A stretch of DNA of 64,000 bases from Neglectibacter sp. X58 (lineage in GTDB: Bacteria > Bacillota > Clostridia > Oscillospirales > Acutalibacteraceae), in the NCBI RefSeq assembly GCF_009936035.1, contig NZ_QWEO01000012.1, forward strand, positions 1 through 64,000. Reading direction: 5' to 3'. The translations under genes and the position numbers were made by a program. Positions 1-8,203 of this stretch are shown one piece after another. Each line of letters starts with the position of its first letter. Position 1 is the first letter of the stretch. The notes below the pieces were generated by a model. It made no database searches, was not told the DNA's origin, and saw only the letters and a list, made by a program, of their open reading frames with translations.

Positions 1-221
1 CGCCAACGGATGAACCGCTGATGAACGCTGCCCCACTTCCCATAATCGGGAGGCAAATCTCGCCAGGCCGCTCCGGTTCGCAATACCCAAAACACCGCAT
101 TGATAAATCGGCGGTTATCCTGGGCGATCCCTCCCCACTGGCCTCGTTGTCCTGGCAAATGGGGTTCCAGCAACAACCACACTTGATCGCTTATGTCGTG
201 TCTGTGATAAGAAGCATCCAT
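1..221 (-). CDS. IS5-family transposase, N-terminal part, runs off the left edge
   Basis: Read on the minus strand, the frame starts MDASYHRHDISDQVWLLLEP and continues with NRRFINAVFWVLRTGAAWRD. This is the DUF4096-type N-terminal domain typical of IS5-family (IS1031/IS427-like) transposases. The start at 221 has an AGGAGAGG ribosome site about 8 bases upstream. Only about 73 codons are inside the window, so the DDE catalytic core is not visible and intactness cannot be judged. It borders the agr operon, which suggests that the signalling and peptide cluster lies in a mobile or rearranged region. I could not define the terminal inverted repeat of the element. Confidence 0.85.
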   Translation of the reverse strand, partial: MDASYHRHDISDQVWLLLEPHLPGQRGQWGGIAQDNRRFINAVFWVLRTGAAWRDLPPDYGKWGSVHQRFIRW

Positions 222-450
222 CTTTTCCTCTCCTGTCTTTTTTTGATGCTTCCATTCTATCACAATTCCTCTACCTTGTGTAGACACTATTTAAGCGGAT
301 CAATTAGTAGAGACGCAAATAATTTACTTTATGTGCAAAAAGGGGAGAGAAAATGTTCCCATACTGGAAAAAACCATCAGTTGATTTTACAGTTAAGTGG
401 CGGTTTTGGCCAAGCCCACGATATTCGTCTATACCCCACCGGTCAATATA

Positions 451-486
451 AAGAAATGCCCGGCTAGGTTTATCACCCGGCCGGGC
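451..486 (-). terminator. Intrinsic terminator after agrD
   Basis: On the minus strand, GCCCGGC (480-486) pairs with GCCGGGC (458-464) across a 15-base loop and is followed by ATTTCTTT. It lies 8 bases past the agrD stop and would end the leftward agr transcript. Confidence 0.75.
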
Positions 487-494
487 TAGAGAGC

Positions 495-614
495 TTACTT
501 CTTAAGCTCCTCGGGGACTGCAGGCTCATATGAAGCTCCAGTGGAAGCCATACCAGCACCAATATTGGCGATTGCCTCAACAAGGGAGGCAATCATGGAC
601 CAAAAAGCAGACAT
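495..614 (-). CDS. agrD: AgrD-like cyclic lactone autoinducer precursor peptide
   Basis: This is a 39-residue ORF starting MSAFWSMIASLVEAIANIGA and ending ASYEPAVPEELKK. An amphipathic N-terminal helix, a short central segment and an acidic/proline C-tail of the form Pro-x-x-Pro-Glu-Glu-Leu is the plan of AgrD precursors, which AgrB trims and cyclises and which AgrC then senses outside the cell. GGAGGA stands 7-8 bases before the ATG, and the gene follows agrB by one base. There is no cysteine anywhere, so a thiolactone is not possible; a lactone through Ser24, Thr25 or Ser28 would be needed. The exact ring cannot be set from sequence. The gene is easily missed because of its length. Confidence 0.85.
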   Translation of the reverse strand: MSAFWSMIASLVEAIANIGAGMASTGASYEPAVPEELKK

Positions 615-615
615 C

Positions 616-1203
616 TTATTTCCTCCTTTCTGTAAATTGCGGAATTATCATCATAATGGCAACAGCCATTAGGGTGAACGATATTAAAACAGGGTTAATA
701 AACGGTAGTGGGTAAAAGAAAAGTATGCAATTTGCCACGGCGATAACTACTACTAATATTCTACCGATTTTTTGGTTGTGCCTGTATTGTCTTTCTGAAA
801 GTGGATGATTGACATGTTTAATAGGAGATAGCACATAAATGACAGTAGCAGCTGACACAGTTATAAGTAAGTAACCAGTCATTGATATTTGCGCAATGTT
901 TTGCACAAAAAGAGATGTCAACAGGACAATAAGGTATACTGCATTAGTTACAAGAAAGCATTTTCCATAAGTCTTAGCGTGAAAACCACCATTAAACAAT
1001 CGGAGGGACATGAATACACCTAGAAATAACAACGCATAGTGTACCAAAGAAAAGACAGCAGATAATGCCATAATTGAGGCAACAGAGCATCCCGTGGACA
1101 GTAATAATTCGAATCCATAAACGTATACTGGCCTACTAGAATGAGCTGTCGGAAAATATTTATACATCATGTCAGTAAGATAGTTCGCGAATCGATTTAA
1201 CAT
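616..1203 (-). CDS. agrB: AgrB-type accessory gene regulator protease/cyclase
   Basis: A 195-residue polytopic membrane protein. The AgrB signature is present as FNGGFHAKTYGKC, giving the expected catalytic His75 and Cys82 seven residues apart. Hydrophobic stretches near residues 40-66, 83-103, 109-127 and 147-190 fit the multi-pass fold. AgrB cleaves the C-tail of AgrD and forms the ring. The gene overlaps the end of agrC by 7 bases and precedes agrD by one base, so the three are translationally coupled. The Arg-Lys-rich tail is usual for the family. Confidence is high from catalytic residues, length and position. Confidence 0.93.
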   Translation of the reverse strand: MLNRFANYLTDMMYKYFPTAHSSRPVYVYGFELLLSTGCSVASIMALSAVFSLVHYALLFLGVFMSLRLFNGGFHAKTYGKCFLVTNAVYLIVLLTSLFVQNIAQISMTGYLLITVSAATVIYVLSPIKHVNHPLSERQYRHNQKIGRILVVVIAVANCILFFYPLPFINPVLISFTLMAVAIMMIIPQFTERRK

Positions 1204-2564
1204 TTTTTATCTTCCTGTCTGTACTGGGGGTTTAAGTCAAGAAACACTGTAGAGAAAAATCGTCCATCATGATAGTTGTTTACCAACGCCCCGTTGTACT
1301 TCTCCACAGTATCCCTGATACATTTAACACCAAGCCCATGCGGGTGGCTATTGTCGTTTTTGGTGGATTGCAATTCTGGGTTTTGTTTGAAAGGGTCGCA
1401 TTCCACTTTGTTCATGACCTGAAATAGAAATAGGTTATCACTGTTTTGCCAAATATGGACATATACTATTCTTTGGGAATGGTCATCTATCTGTTTACAA
1501 GCATCAAAAGCGTTATCAATCTGGTTCGCTAGAATTGAACACAGGTCAACCGAGTGCAAAAGAGGAGGTACATCCACATCGATTCTATACTGAAATTTGA
1601 TATGATACTCTTGAGCCTGTCCAACTTTGTGGTTTATGATGGCGTTTATTACATCATTGCCTGACTTACACATAGGCAGTCCCCTATAATGGATTTCCAA
1701 AAGAGAGTCAATATATTTGCTGATTTCATTGCTTTCATACTGTCTTGCCAACTCTCGCAAAGCGCCTAAATGATGATTAAAATCATGAATCAGCCGGGCG
1801 GTTGCTTGCTGGCTCGAGTGCAGACGTTGATAATTCTTTTCCATCATAGAGTTACACATGGCCAACATCTCATTTTGTGCCTTTTCTTCCTGATATTTTG
1901 CAGTTATATATGAGAAACATAAAGTTGCACAGACACATAATAGGATGAAGAGCCAGGAAAAGATGACTGCTAACTGCATCCCTGCCATGGAATCGGACAG
2001 AATCAAAGATAATAGGGCTGACATCACACCATATGCGATTGTTACCATAATAAGCAGTACAGTCATATGCCGTTGCGGAATAAATTGTAGCTGTGAAAAG
2101 TGCTTTTTTGCTATAGCATATAAAGATAGGTCGATAATTTTAACAATTAACAAATACAAGCAACGTTGAATACCAAATTCGAAAAGAATAGAGAAAGAAT
2201 AGATATTTGTAATCGGCGATTCAGTAAGCATTCCGAGAACGAATAGCACTATGTAGTCTATCGCATGAATACTCAAGAAGACAAGAACAGTTGCAAAAGC
2301 TCTCAAAACAGTTGACTGGTCGGTTAAGAATTTAGTTATGAATAGTATTAGCAATATGGAAAGCAATATAGTTACAAATGAAAAGAGTCTAAATGAATTA
2401 AGAACTGAAACAAAGACAGTCAATCCAAAAGCTGAAATGATAATTCGAACTTGTTTATTCATTCCACTATATTTACTTCCAGAGATACCAAGAACTGTTG
2501 ATAGTATCAGCCATAGTTCAATTATAGTTGCAGTTGTTTCCACAACAAATTGGGTCAAGGTCAT
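1197..2564 (-). CDS. agrC: AgrC-like sensor histidine kinase (GHKL type)
   Basis: 455 residues. The N-terminal half is about six hydrophobic segments (sensor domain). It is followed by the His box LIHDFNHHLGALREL, the N box ILANQIDNAFDACKQ and the G box HPHGLGVKCIRDTVEKYNG, the arrangement of HPK10-type quorum sensors with a GHKL ATPase domain. I chose the start at 2564 because ATGA overlaps the agrA stop and GGGGTGG lies 7 bases upstream; an upstream TTG/GTG-type extension to 2579 is less likely. The presumed ligand is the AgrD lactone, with phosphotransfer to the adjacent AgrA. Confidence 0.9.
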   Translation of the reverse strand: MTLTQFVVETTATIIELWLILSTVLGISGSKYSGMNKQVRIIISAFGLTVFVSVLNSFRLFSFVTILLSILLILFITKFLTDQSTVLRAFATVLVFLSIHAIDYIVLFVLGMLTESPITNIYSFSILFEFGIQRCLYLLIVKIIDLSLYAIAKKHFSQLQFIPQRHMTVLLIMVTIAYGVMSALLSLILSDSMAGMQLAVIFSWLFILLCVCATLCFSYITAKYQEEKAQNEMLAMCNSMMEKNYQRLHSSQQATARLIHDFNHHLGALRELARQYESNEISKYIDSLLEIHYRGLPMCKSGNDVINAIINHKVGQAQEYHIKFQYRIDVDVPPLLHSVDLCSILANQIDNAFDACKQIDDHSQRIVYVHIWQNSDNLFLFQVMNKVECDPFKQNPELQSTKNDNSHPHGLGVKCIRDTVEKYNGALVNNYHDGRFFSTVFLDLNPQYRQEDKKC

Positions 2565-3292
2565 TTCAAACCACCCCACAAACTCAATAAATCAGTCTTT
2601 ACCTGCGACATCATTTTTCGGCTGACCGGCAAGGTCTCGCCATTGCGCAGACATAGTGCGCTTTTCTGTACGCTTACCACGAAATTACCGTTCACAATGC
2701 AGCTTCTGTCCGTATATACAAATCGATGGTCATCTAACTTATCCATCACTTCTTTTAGAGTCATACGGATTACCGGTCGGTCATTATTTTCTGTTACTAT
2801 TTCTGTAGTTCTGCTGACACGGTGGATATAAATGATCTCATCATATGGAATGCGCAAAATATCGTTATAGTGGGAAATAGTGAAGTATTTGATGTCAGGA
2901 AATTGGCACGCCTTCGCGGCTGTTTCTAACGCCTCCATCAGGCTGGTTTCCATTGTTAATTTTGACACATACCGTAAGGCTCGAACCTTATATCCCTCCT
3001 GGGTATAATTGTATTCAGTATGAGAGGAAAGGAAAATGATAGCGGCTGTGGGCATATACTTGCGTATCTCCCTTGCCAGAGAAAACCCATCAAGCATTTC
3101 CATCTCTATATCAAGAATAAAAGCATCAAAAATCTGCCCATCGGTGATTTCATCCCTAAGTGTTGTAGGACAAGTAAAGGAAGATGGAGAAAACTGGCTA
3201 TCCAGTACGCTTACTCGGTTATATGCAGCAATCACTTCTTCCGCTCGGGAAATCGTTTTGATGTCATCATCACATATCGCTAACTTCATCAT
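2561..3292 (-). CDS. agrA: AgrA-like LytTR response regulator
   Basis: 243 residues. The N-terminal receiver has the acidic pair ICDDD and the phospho-acceptor in FDAFILDIEMEMLDG. The C-terminal part (about residues 140-240) is a LytTR DNA-binding domain, with the typical ILRIPYDEIIYIHR strand and VYTDRSCIVN segment. GGAGG stands 9 bases before the ATG. It overlaps the upstream ORF and agrC, so all belong to one transcript. LytTR domains bind 9-bp direct repeats with about 21-22 bp period; a matching array lies at 4329-4452. Confidence 0.92.
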   Translation of the reverse strand: MMKLAICDDDIKTISRAEEVIAAYNRVSVLDSQFSPSSFTCPTTLRDEITDGQIFDAFILDIEMEMLDGFSLAREIRKYMPTAAIIFLSSHTEYNYTQEGYKVRALRYVSKLTMETSLMEALETAAKACQFPDIKYFTISHYNDILRIPYDEIIYIHRVSRTTEIVTENNDRPVIRMTLKEVMDKLDDHRFVYTDRSCIVNGNFVVSVQKSALCLRNGETLPVSRKMMSQVKTDLLSLWGGLK

Positions 3293-3785
3293 TTAAATGT
3301 TCCTCCATTTCATAGGCATAGGTGTAAACACGTCTCCTGTTTATATCCAGAAAAACTATCTTCTTATCGGAAACCAAAAGGACATATGGATCGTCTATTG
3401 ATTTTTTATTCCTGGGATTCAGATTGCTATGATAGGTAAATATGCAGGGTATCCGCGCAATGCATTTCATCTGAATATCCTTTACCACATTAGCAATAGG
3501 TGCAGTATGATACTTTGTACCCGTCCAGCGTGGTATCATAGCCCGAATGGACATTGGATTCAATTTTTGAAGAGGCGAGCCCGCTGGGGCTAAAGATTGA
3601 AGCGTCTCAATATCCTCTTCTGGGCTATTTTCTGGCATAATGGTTGACAATAAAGCTACCACATCGTAATAGCTGCAGCCATGGCGTAGTAGCATTTTAA
3701 TTAAGTCTCGATCCAGAGTGTGATAAGTTGCCTCGCGATATAATGAGGCAGAGAGCAGGTCCGCCAAGGAATTTGACAATTTCAT
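3270..3785 (-). CDS. Protein of unknown function, first gene of the agr operon
   Basis: 171 residues, soluble, no signal peptide. I do not recognise a family. The N-terminal 60 residues look helical (SLADLLSASLYREATYHTLD). The C-terminal 60 residues hold alternating strands ending KKIVFLDINRRRVYTYAYE, reminiscent of a small beta-rich substrate- or DNA-binding domain, but this is impression only. It overlaps agrA by 23 bases and is the first gene after the shared divergent promoter region. A regulatory or modulating role in the signalling circuit is inferred from position. Confidence 0.7.
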   Translation of the reverse strand: MKLSNSLADLLSASLYREATYHTLDRDLIKMLLRHGCSYYDVVALLSTIMPENSPEEDIETLQSLAPAGSPLQKLNPMSIRAMIPRWTGTKYHTAPIANVVKDIQMKCIARIPCIFTYHSNLNPRNKKSIDDPYVLLVSDKKIVFLDINRRRVYTYAYEMEEHLNDEVSDM

Positions 3786-3821
3786 GTTGTGCTGTGGCCT
3801 CCATAATTTGATTTGAGTTCA

Positions 3822-3867
3822 ATTATACCAAAAATGTTCTTAAAAGTAAATATTCTGTTCTATTTAC
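3822..3867. promoter_or_regulatory. agr operon promoter with XRE-type operator
   Basis: On the minus strand, TATAAT (3822-3827) and TTTACT (3845-3850) are 17 bases apart, a fair sigma-A promoter for the agr operon. A perfect inverted repeat, GTAAATA (3846-3852) and TATTTAC (3861-3867) with an 8-base spacer, covers the -35 box. It is a plausible operator for the divergent XRE protein at 3923. Confidence 0.6.
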
Positions 3868-3922
3868 TGAATGGAATAATCCACACAAATTTGGTAAACT
3901 TTACTCAAAGAGGTATAAGCAA

Positions 3923-4261
3923 ATGGGAAATACACTTGGAAACATGATTCGTCATTATCGGAAAAGGTGCGGACTTACTCAGGAAAAGCTAGGCGAGCTC
4001 TGTGGTGTTACTCCTTCTTGCGTATCTAGATGGGAAAATGACAATCTGCATCCAAAGCGAGAGAACATCCTCCAGCTTGCAGAGATTTTTAACATATATG
4101 AAGCGGACTTTTATCCGGCCAGTGAAGTTGACATTCCTGATAGTGTGGTAACCCGCGAGTTCATCTCCTTGCTGGATCGCTTAGAAGAAGACGAGAAAGA
4201 GTACTTTTTAAACATTTTAAGGCAATATATTGTTATGAAAGCAAAACACAATAGTAAATAG
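3923..4261 (+). CDS. XRE-family transcriptional repressor, divergent from agr
   Basis: 112 residues. An N-terminal helix-turn-helix (IRHYRKRCGLTQEKLGELCG, then TPSCVSRWE) occupies about residues 8-62. The C-terminal tail is acidic and helical (SLLDRLEEDEKEYFLNILRQ), probably for dimerisation. An AGAGG ribosome site is 9 bases upstream. It is divergently placed against the agr operon, and the intervening 137 bases hold an inverted repeat over the agr -35 box. Repression of agr, and possibly of itself, is inferred. Confidence 0.85.
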   Translation: MGNTLGNMIRHYRKRCGLTQEKLGELCGVTPSCVSRWENDNLHPKRENILQLAEIFNIYEADFYPASEVDIPDSVVTREFISLLDRLEEDEKEYFLNILRQYIVMKAKHNSK

Positions 4262-4328
4262 TTTAGAACGTTCGCCCTTTAAATTTTCTTTTCTACATTA
4301 TAGCACATTTTTTTGGCAAAAACAGATA

Positions 4329-4484
4329 TTGTGTCTAAAAAGCGCAAATTTTGTGTCTAAATGGTCACCTTCCAGTTTTTCTTTGAAAAAAGAAAGATTG
4401 CGAAGGGGGCCATTTTATATTTTAGACACAAGATTTGGCAATTGAGACACGATTTTCGCACAGCGAAAACTTGTGTGCTATAAT
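4329..4484 (+). promoter_or_regulatory. LytTR-type repeat array and -10 box of the peptide operon
   Basis: TTGTGTCTAAA occurs at 4329-4339 and again at 4351-4361, 22 bp start to start. In the opposite orientation, TTTAGACACAA (4421-4431) and TTGAGACACGA (4442-4452) are 21 bp apart. A TATAAT box lies at 4479-4484 with no good -35, as in activator-dependent promoters. Two helical turns between repeats is the hallmark of LytTR (AgrA-type) sites. The transcript would start near 4491 and lead into the gene at 4673. Confidence 0.6.
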
Positions 4485-4672
4485 TCCATCAAGAAAGCAA
4501 TTTAGCCATTGTGAACTATCCCTGGCAGATAGTATAGGTGAAAAAAATTAAAGTGAGGCATTAGCTGCGTAAGCAGTATTTCTGAATTAACGAATAATTT
4601 CAGTAATGTTTTATCATTTCGTTTAAAATCCACCTATAACTATTCGTGATAACTCGAAAAGGAGAACAAAAA

Positions 4673-5557
4673 ATGGAAAGAAAATTAAAAAAGAAATGGA
4701 AATTTATTATTGCGTCCGTTGCAATATTGATTGTGCTATCTGCCAGCGTTGTATTGATTTTCTTCGGACAATTTTCAAATTCAAAGTCTGCTCAAAAAAA
4801 TTACATTCAATATAAAGACAATATTTCCGGACTTTCCCTTGTTGATTCTGGTGGCCAAGATTACACTCTCGATACCGAATACAGCAAACTGCTCGTTTAT
4901 TTATCGAGCGACTGTGGAACATGTATTGACGCTCTACCTATTTTGGATGAAATCAATCAGATTTTCTGCGTGAATCAAGGCGTAGAAATGCTCTTGCTCT
5001 GGGAGAATAAAATTCCAAAAGATAGAGTTAAGCAAAATAACCTCTTGAGCAACAGCTATTCTCTCGGAAATGTTTCAATATCTTCGTCTTTAGATACTGT
5101 CTTTTGGGTTGACAAAAGTAATGAAGTTCGTTTTGTCGATAGCAACGGATACGAAAATGTTTTGCTATTCTTGCTTGACGAAGGTGTTGTCGACCAAGAA
5201 ACAGCAGTTACTAATGCAAATGATTATATTATCAGCAAATATATTAGCGATCAAACGTATCCAAACCTTGTGTATTTTAGTATGCCAGGGTGCCCCGATT
5301 GTGAGGAAGCAAGTCAGATTATTTCATCTTCGTTGATAGGGCGCACATTCAATATTACACGTATTGAACGCGATAAAAATGCAAATGATGGCGACATTGT
5401 AGATAAACTTGGCATCTATAAAATGGTTTATGGAATCGATTGGTATCCTAGCTTTTTGGTCTTACAAGAAAATGGAGATTTCTCCTTTGTAGGAAAGACT
5501 GATGCAGATGAGTTAGAGCAAACACTACTTAAAGATGCCAATTATGCACAAGGTTAA
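4673..5557 (+). CDS. Membrane-anchored protein with two thioredoxin-like domains
   Basis: 294 residues. The basic start (MERKLKKKWKF) is followed by one hydrophobic segment (residues 11-33), giving an N-terminal membrane anchor with the rest outside the cell. The first thioredoxin-like domain has the redox motif CGTC at residues 81-84; the second has CPDC at 207-210 within FSMPGCPDC. An AAGGAG site lies 6-7 bases before the ATG, and a GTG 27 bases upstream is discarded for lack of a site. It sits 65 bases before a secreted peptide with four cysteines, so a thiol oxidase or isomerase acting on that peptide is the natural reading. No experimentally known homologue is claimed. Confidence 0.8.
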   Translation: MERKLKKKWKFIIASVAILIVLSASVVLIFFGQFSNSKSAQKNYIQYKDNISGLSLVDSGGQDYTLDTEYSKLLVYLSSDCGTCIDALPILDEINQIFCVNQGVEMLLLWENKIPKDRVKQNNLLSNSYSLGNVSISSSLDTVFWVDKSNEVRFVDSNGYENVLLFLLDEGVVDQETAVTNANDYIISKYISDQTYPNLVYFSMPGCPDCEEASQIISSSLIGRTFNITRIERDKNANDGDIVDKLGIYKMVYGIDWYPSFLVLQENGDFSFVGKTDADELEQTLLKDANYAQG

Positions 5558-5622
5558 CCAAGGTTATATTTTTCGGCTGTACTGCAAAACTAACATAATA
5601 ACTTCAAGGAGGCAAAACAGGC

Positions 5623-5871
5623 ATGAAAAAAACAGGATCGAAACTGATGAAGAAAGTTGGGGCCCTTTGCGTGGCTCTGTGCATGGTGGTATCTCTGGCT
5701 GCTCCCGCTTTTGCGGCTACCGAAACTTTCGTTAAGACAAATAATTACAGATGCTCCAAGGCAGATGACTGCGGCGTATTCAACTTGTGGCATCAGAAAT
5801 ATGACGAGTATAAGAGCACTACCACCGGAAACCTGCTGTACCAGCACGCTGGTTATGGAGTTTGCTGCTAA
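5623..5871 (+). CDS. Small secreted four-cysteine peptide, candidate bacteriocin or effector
   Basis: 82 residues with a clear Sec signal peptide (Lys-rich start, hydrophobic core 13-27, Ala-Phe-Ala at 29-31). The predicted mature chain is 51 residues, with Cys44, Cys50, Cys81 and Cys82; the protein ends YGVCC. GGAGG lies 9 bases before the ATG. Upstream is a double thioredoxin-like protein and downstream is an ABC system, which fits a disulfide-bonded exported peptide. It has no leader of the double-glycine or lanthipeptide type. A loose resemblance in layout to lactococcin 972-type loci (Sec leader, FtsX-like membrane protein, ATPase) is noted, but I see no convincing sequence match. Activity is unknown. 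Confidence 0.8.
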   Translation: MKKTGSKLMKKVGALCVALCMVVSLAAPAFAATETFVKTNNYRCSKADDCGVFNLWHQKYDEYKSTTTGNLLYQHAGYGVCC

Positions 5872-5893
5872 GCCGTACAATTCAATTACCTTA

Positions 5894-5923
5894 AGTGAAT
5901 AAGTTGTGAAAAACTAATTCACT
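5894..5923 (+). other. Hairpin between the peptide gene and the lipoprotein gene
   Basis: AGTGAATAAGTT (5894-5905) pairs with AACTAATTCACT (5912-5923) with one mismatch and a 6-base loop. No T-tract follows, so this is not a classic terminator. A role in mRNA stability or partial termination, giving more peptide than transporter, is inferred. Confidence 0.55.
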
Positions 5924-6049
5924 ATTGTAAGAATCATCACATTGTATAGCCGAAGTAATATAATGTTGTGCAATAAGTTTCGTATTAAAACGATGCTTGT
6001 TGCACATCGCTATTTGCAAATTTGACTATAACATTGAGAGGATAGTATT

Positions 6050-7063
6050 ATGAACACTATAAGAAAAAGCATATTCTTTGCAATTGCAGCAATTACCATC
6101 TTCCTTATCCTTCTATCGGGCTGTTCATCTGGTCCCAAGATAAACAATATTGCTCAAGAAATGATGGATGATCCACGGCTTCATGAAAACAGGAGCATTG
6201 TGGAAACCCAAAAAAGATATACCTTTTCAGAGGATTTCTTTGAAACGAACCTTTCTGAACCGGCAGGATTAACGATAGTAAATGGGCAAATAGTTGTTTG
6301 TGATAGAGCTGGCAACTGCTTAAAAATATTCTCAACAGCTGGGAAATTAATACAAGAAGTGGGGAAAACTGGGAATGACGAACTACAGTTTATCGCACCT
6401 TGCCAAGTTGTATATTGTAATGAAAAATACTATGTTTTGGACAGCGGAAATTCTCGAGTACAAATATTAAATTCCGATTTCTCTTTTTCTGATGAAGTTG
6501 AGTTGAGGAGAATCGATGATTTCGACTCTGACTCTGGGTATCAGGATCTTGCCGTTGACCAGGAGGGGAATATTTATGTAACGGCATATGCGATTACACC
6601 CCAATATACCAAAGTATTTAAAGTGACACCAAATGGCAGGATAAATGAAATAGGCGACCATCTTATCGGATATATTGAATATATGAACGATACCCTATTC
6701 TTTGCAAATTACAAAACGCTATATTATGCGCAAGAGGGATTTCAGGAGCAGACTTATGTTATGACTTATGAGAATCATTTGTATAAAATAGTTGATGATA
6801 TCATGGAAGTTGTCAGCGAACTCCCATTTGGTTTCAATCCATCTGACTTTGCTTGTGACGGTGACCATATTTACCTATATAGCGAGCGTTTCCAAACACT
6901 GGATTGTTTTGACTTGGATGGAAATTACATAGAAACACTATATCAATTTAATGGTGATGTTTCCATTAAGTATATTTCATACGATGAGACAACGGATAGT
7001 TTATTTGCCACCTCACCTACGGAAGGAAAAATATATCGAATATCACCACAGGGTGAAACATGA
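6050..7063 (+). CDS. Lipoprotein with NHL/six-bladed beta-propeller repeats
   Basis: 337 residues. A lipoprotein signal ends LLSGC, with the lipid-bearing Cys at 25. From about residue 70 there are repeated propeller strands (PAGLTIVNGQIVVCDRAGN, CQVVYCNEKYYVLDSGNSR, LAVDQEGNIYVTA), an NHL-like beta-propeller. GAGAGG is 10 bases upstream. It lies between the peptide gene and the ABC permeases, whose first gene starts 11 bases after its stop. It is likely a surface partner of the transporter, either binding the peptide or giving self-protection; which of these cannot be told from sequence. Confidence 0.8.
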   Translation: MNTIRKSIFFAIAAITIFLILLSGCSSGPKINNIAQEMMDDPRLHENRSIVETQKRYTFSEDFFETNLSEPAGLTIVNGQIVVCDRAGNCLKIFSTAGKLIQEVGKTGNDELQFIAPCQVVYCNEKYYVLDSGNSRVQILNSDFSFSDEVELRRIDDFDSDSGYQDLAVDQEGNIYVTAYAITPQYTKVFKVTPNGRINEIGDHLIGYIEYMNDTLFFANYKTLYYAQEGFQEQTYVMTYENHLYKIVDDIMEVVSELPFGFNPSDFACDGDHIYLYSERFQTLDCFDLDGNYIETLYQFNGDVSIKYISYDETTDSLFATSPTEGKIYRISPQGET

Positions 7064-7073
7064 GGAAATGAAT

Positions 7074-8189
7074 ATGATGTTTCTTATCAATCAAACACTT
7101 AAAAATATTAAAAAGCACTTAGGAATCAACATAGTTATTGCCCTGACTCTATTTGTAGCTTATCTCTTTTTCTTTATGATTTGCTGCCACGTTGAAGATG
7201 GTATGCTTGGGGTCTCCTCCTTTGCTTTAAAGGATATGGATAGAAGTATATATTTTTATGGGCAGGCCAGACAGTTACAGAGACAAGCATCCATTTCCCA
7301 AAAGGAATTTGAGGATTTCTCAGCACAATATGAATTTATTCAAAGTATGGCTGTGGTGGAATATGGATATTACTTTGATTCACTAACTGGAGAAGGTCTC
7401 ACCATATACCGGGTGGATGAAGGTTTTCAATCTCATTTTACTTTTCCTTTAATTCGAGGAAGATATTTTAGCAAAGACGAAATCCGAGAGGGCGCTTCTG
7501 TTTGCGTTATAGGTGAGGGGTTTTGGCTACAGTCCGACCTCGATGTGGGGGATACCTTAAAAGTCGGCAAGCACAACCTGACAATCATTGGAGTAATGAA
7601 GTACGCTGCTAACGCAAGTGCAAATTTGGTACCATATAAAACATTTGAGGACGATAATATCCCCAGCCTGGAAATCCAGGGTTATACGGTTGCTGCAACA
7701 CTGTCCGATACCACAATGGCTTCAGAAATAAACTGGAGTGAACTGGGGCTTATAGGAGAGCCATTGTCCGGAGAAACATACTTTAACCAAGGTCTGGATT
7801 CCTTATTTCAGCGTAGCACAGTGTTCTTTGTCGTTGGTATTCTTATCTTATTTTATGCACTCATGAATCTCATTAATATTTTGGTCAGTAAAATGTATCA
7901 ACAACAAAAAAGTCTTGGTGTTCGAATTGCTCTGGGGGCTTCATACCGGCAGGTGTTTTTGCAGTTCTTTTTGGAATCACTAGTGCTAGTGTTGGCGGCT
8001 GTGATATGCGTCTTTTGCTGTGACCCCATAATAGCTGTTATGACAAGGAACATTTTGAACCATTACTTTGGACCAATGACGGTTGTAATTATGCTTATCA
8101 TATCTGTGTTCTCTTCTCTTTTCCTAAGTCTTCTTCTGTTTCGAAAATTCAAACAGGTTGAAATCACAAAGATCATAAAAGGTTTGTAG
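7074..8189 (+). CDS. FtsX/MacB-type ABC transporter permease, first subunit
   Basis: About 371 residues. It has a membrane segment near the N-terminus (INIVIALTLFVAYLFFFMI), a long external core domain of about 200 residues, and three C-terminal hydrophobic segments of the FtsX fold (VVGILILFYALMNLINILV, then VLVLAAVICVF and VVIMLIISVFSSLF). GAGGA at 7062-7066 fits a start at 7074 better than 7068. The gene is coupled to the lipoprotein gene and followed 14 bases later by a second permease. MacB-type permeases do not usually pump through the bilayer; they transmit ATPase motion to external partners, which suits export, resistance or immunity. Confidence 0.85.
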   Translation: MMFLINQTLKNIKKHLGINIVIALTLFVAYLFFFMICCHVEDGMLGVSSFALKDMDRSIYFYGQARQLQRQASISQKEFEDFSAQYEFIQSMAVVEYGYYFDSLTGEGLTIYRVDEGFQSHFTFPLIRGRYFSKDEIREGASVCVIGEGFWLQSDLDVGDTLKVGKHNLTIIGVMKYAANASANLVPYKTFEDDNIPSLEIQGYTVAATLSDTTMASEINWSELGLIGEPLSGETYFNQGLDSLFQRSTVFFVVGILILFYALMNLINILVSKMYQQQKSLGVRIALGASYRQVFLQFFLESLVLVLAAVICVFCCDPIIAVMTRNILNHYFGPMTVVIMLIISVFSSLFLSLLLFRKFKQVEITKIIKGL

Positions 8190-8203
8190 GAGGAGTAGAA
8201 AGA

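Noticed and set aside
389-397. ACAGTTAAG, the textbook AgrA half-site of staphylococci
   Set aside because: A single copy, downstream of the agr operon, with no partner at 21-22 bp and no promoter beside it. The repeats at 4329-4452 fit far better.
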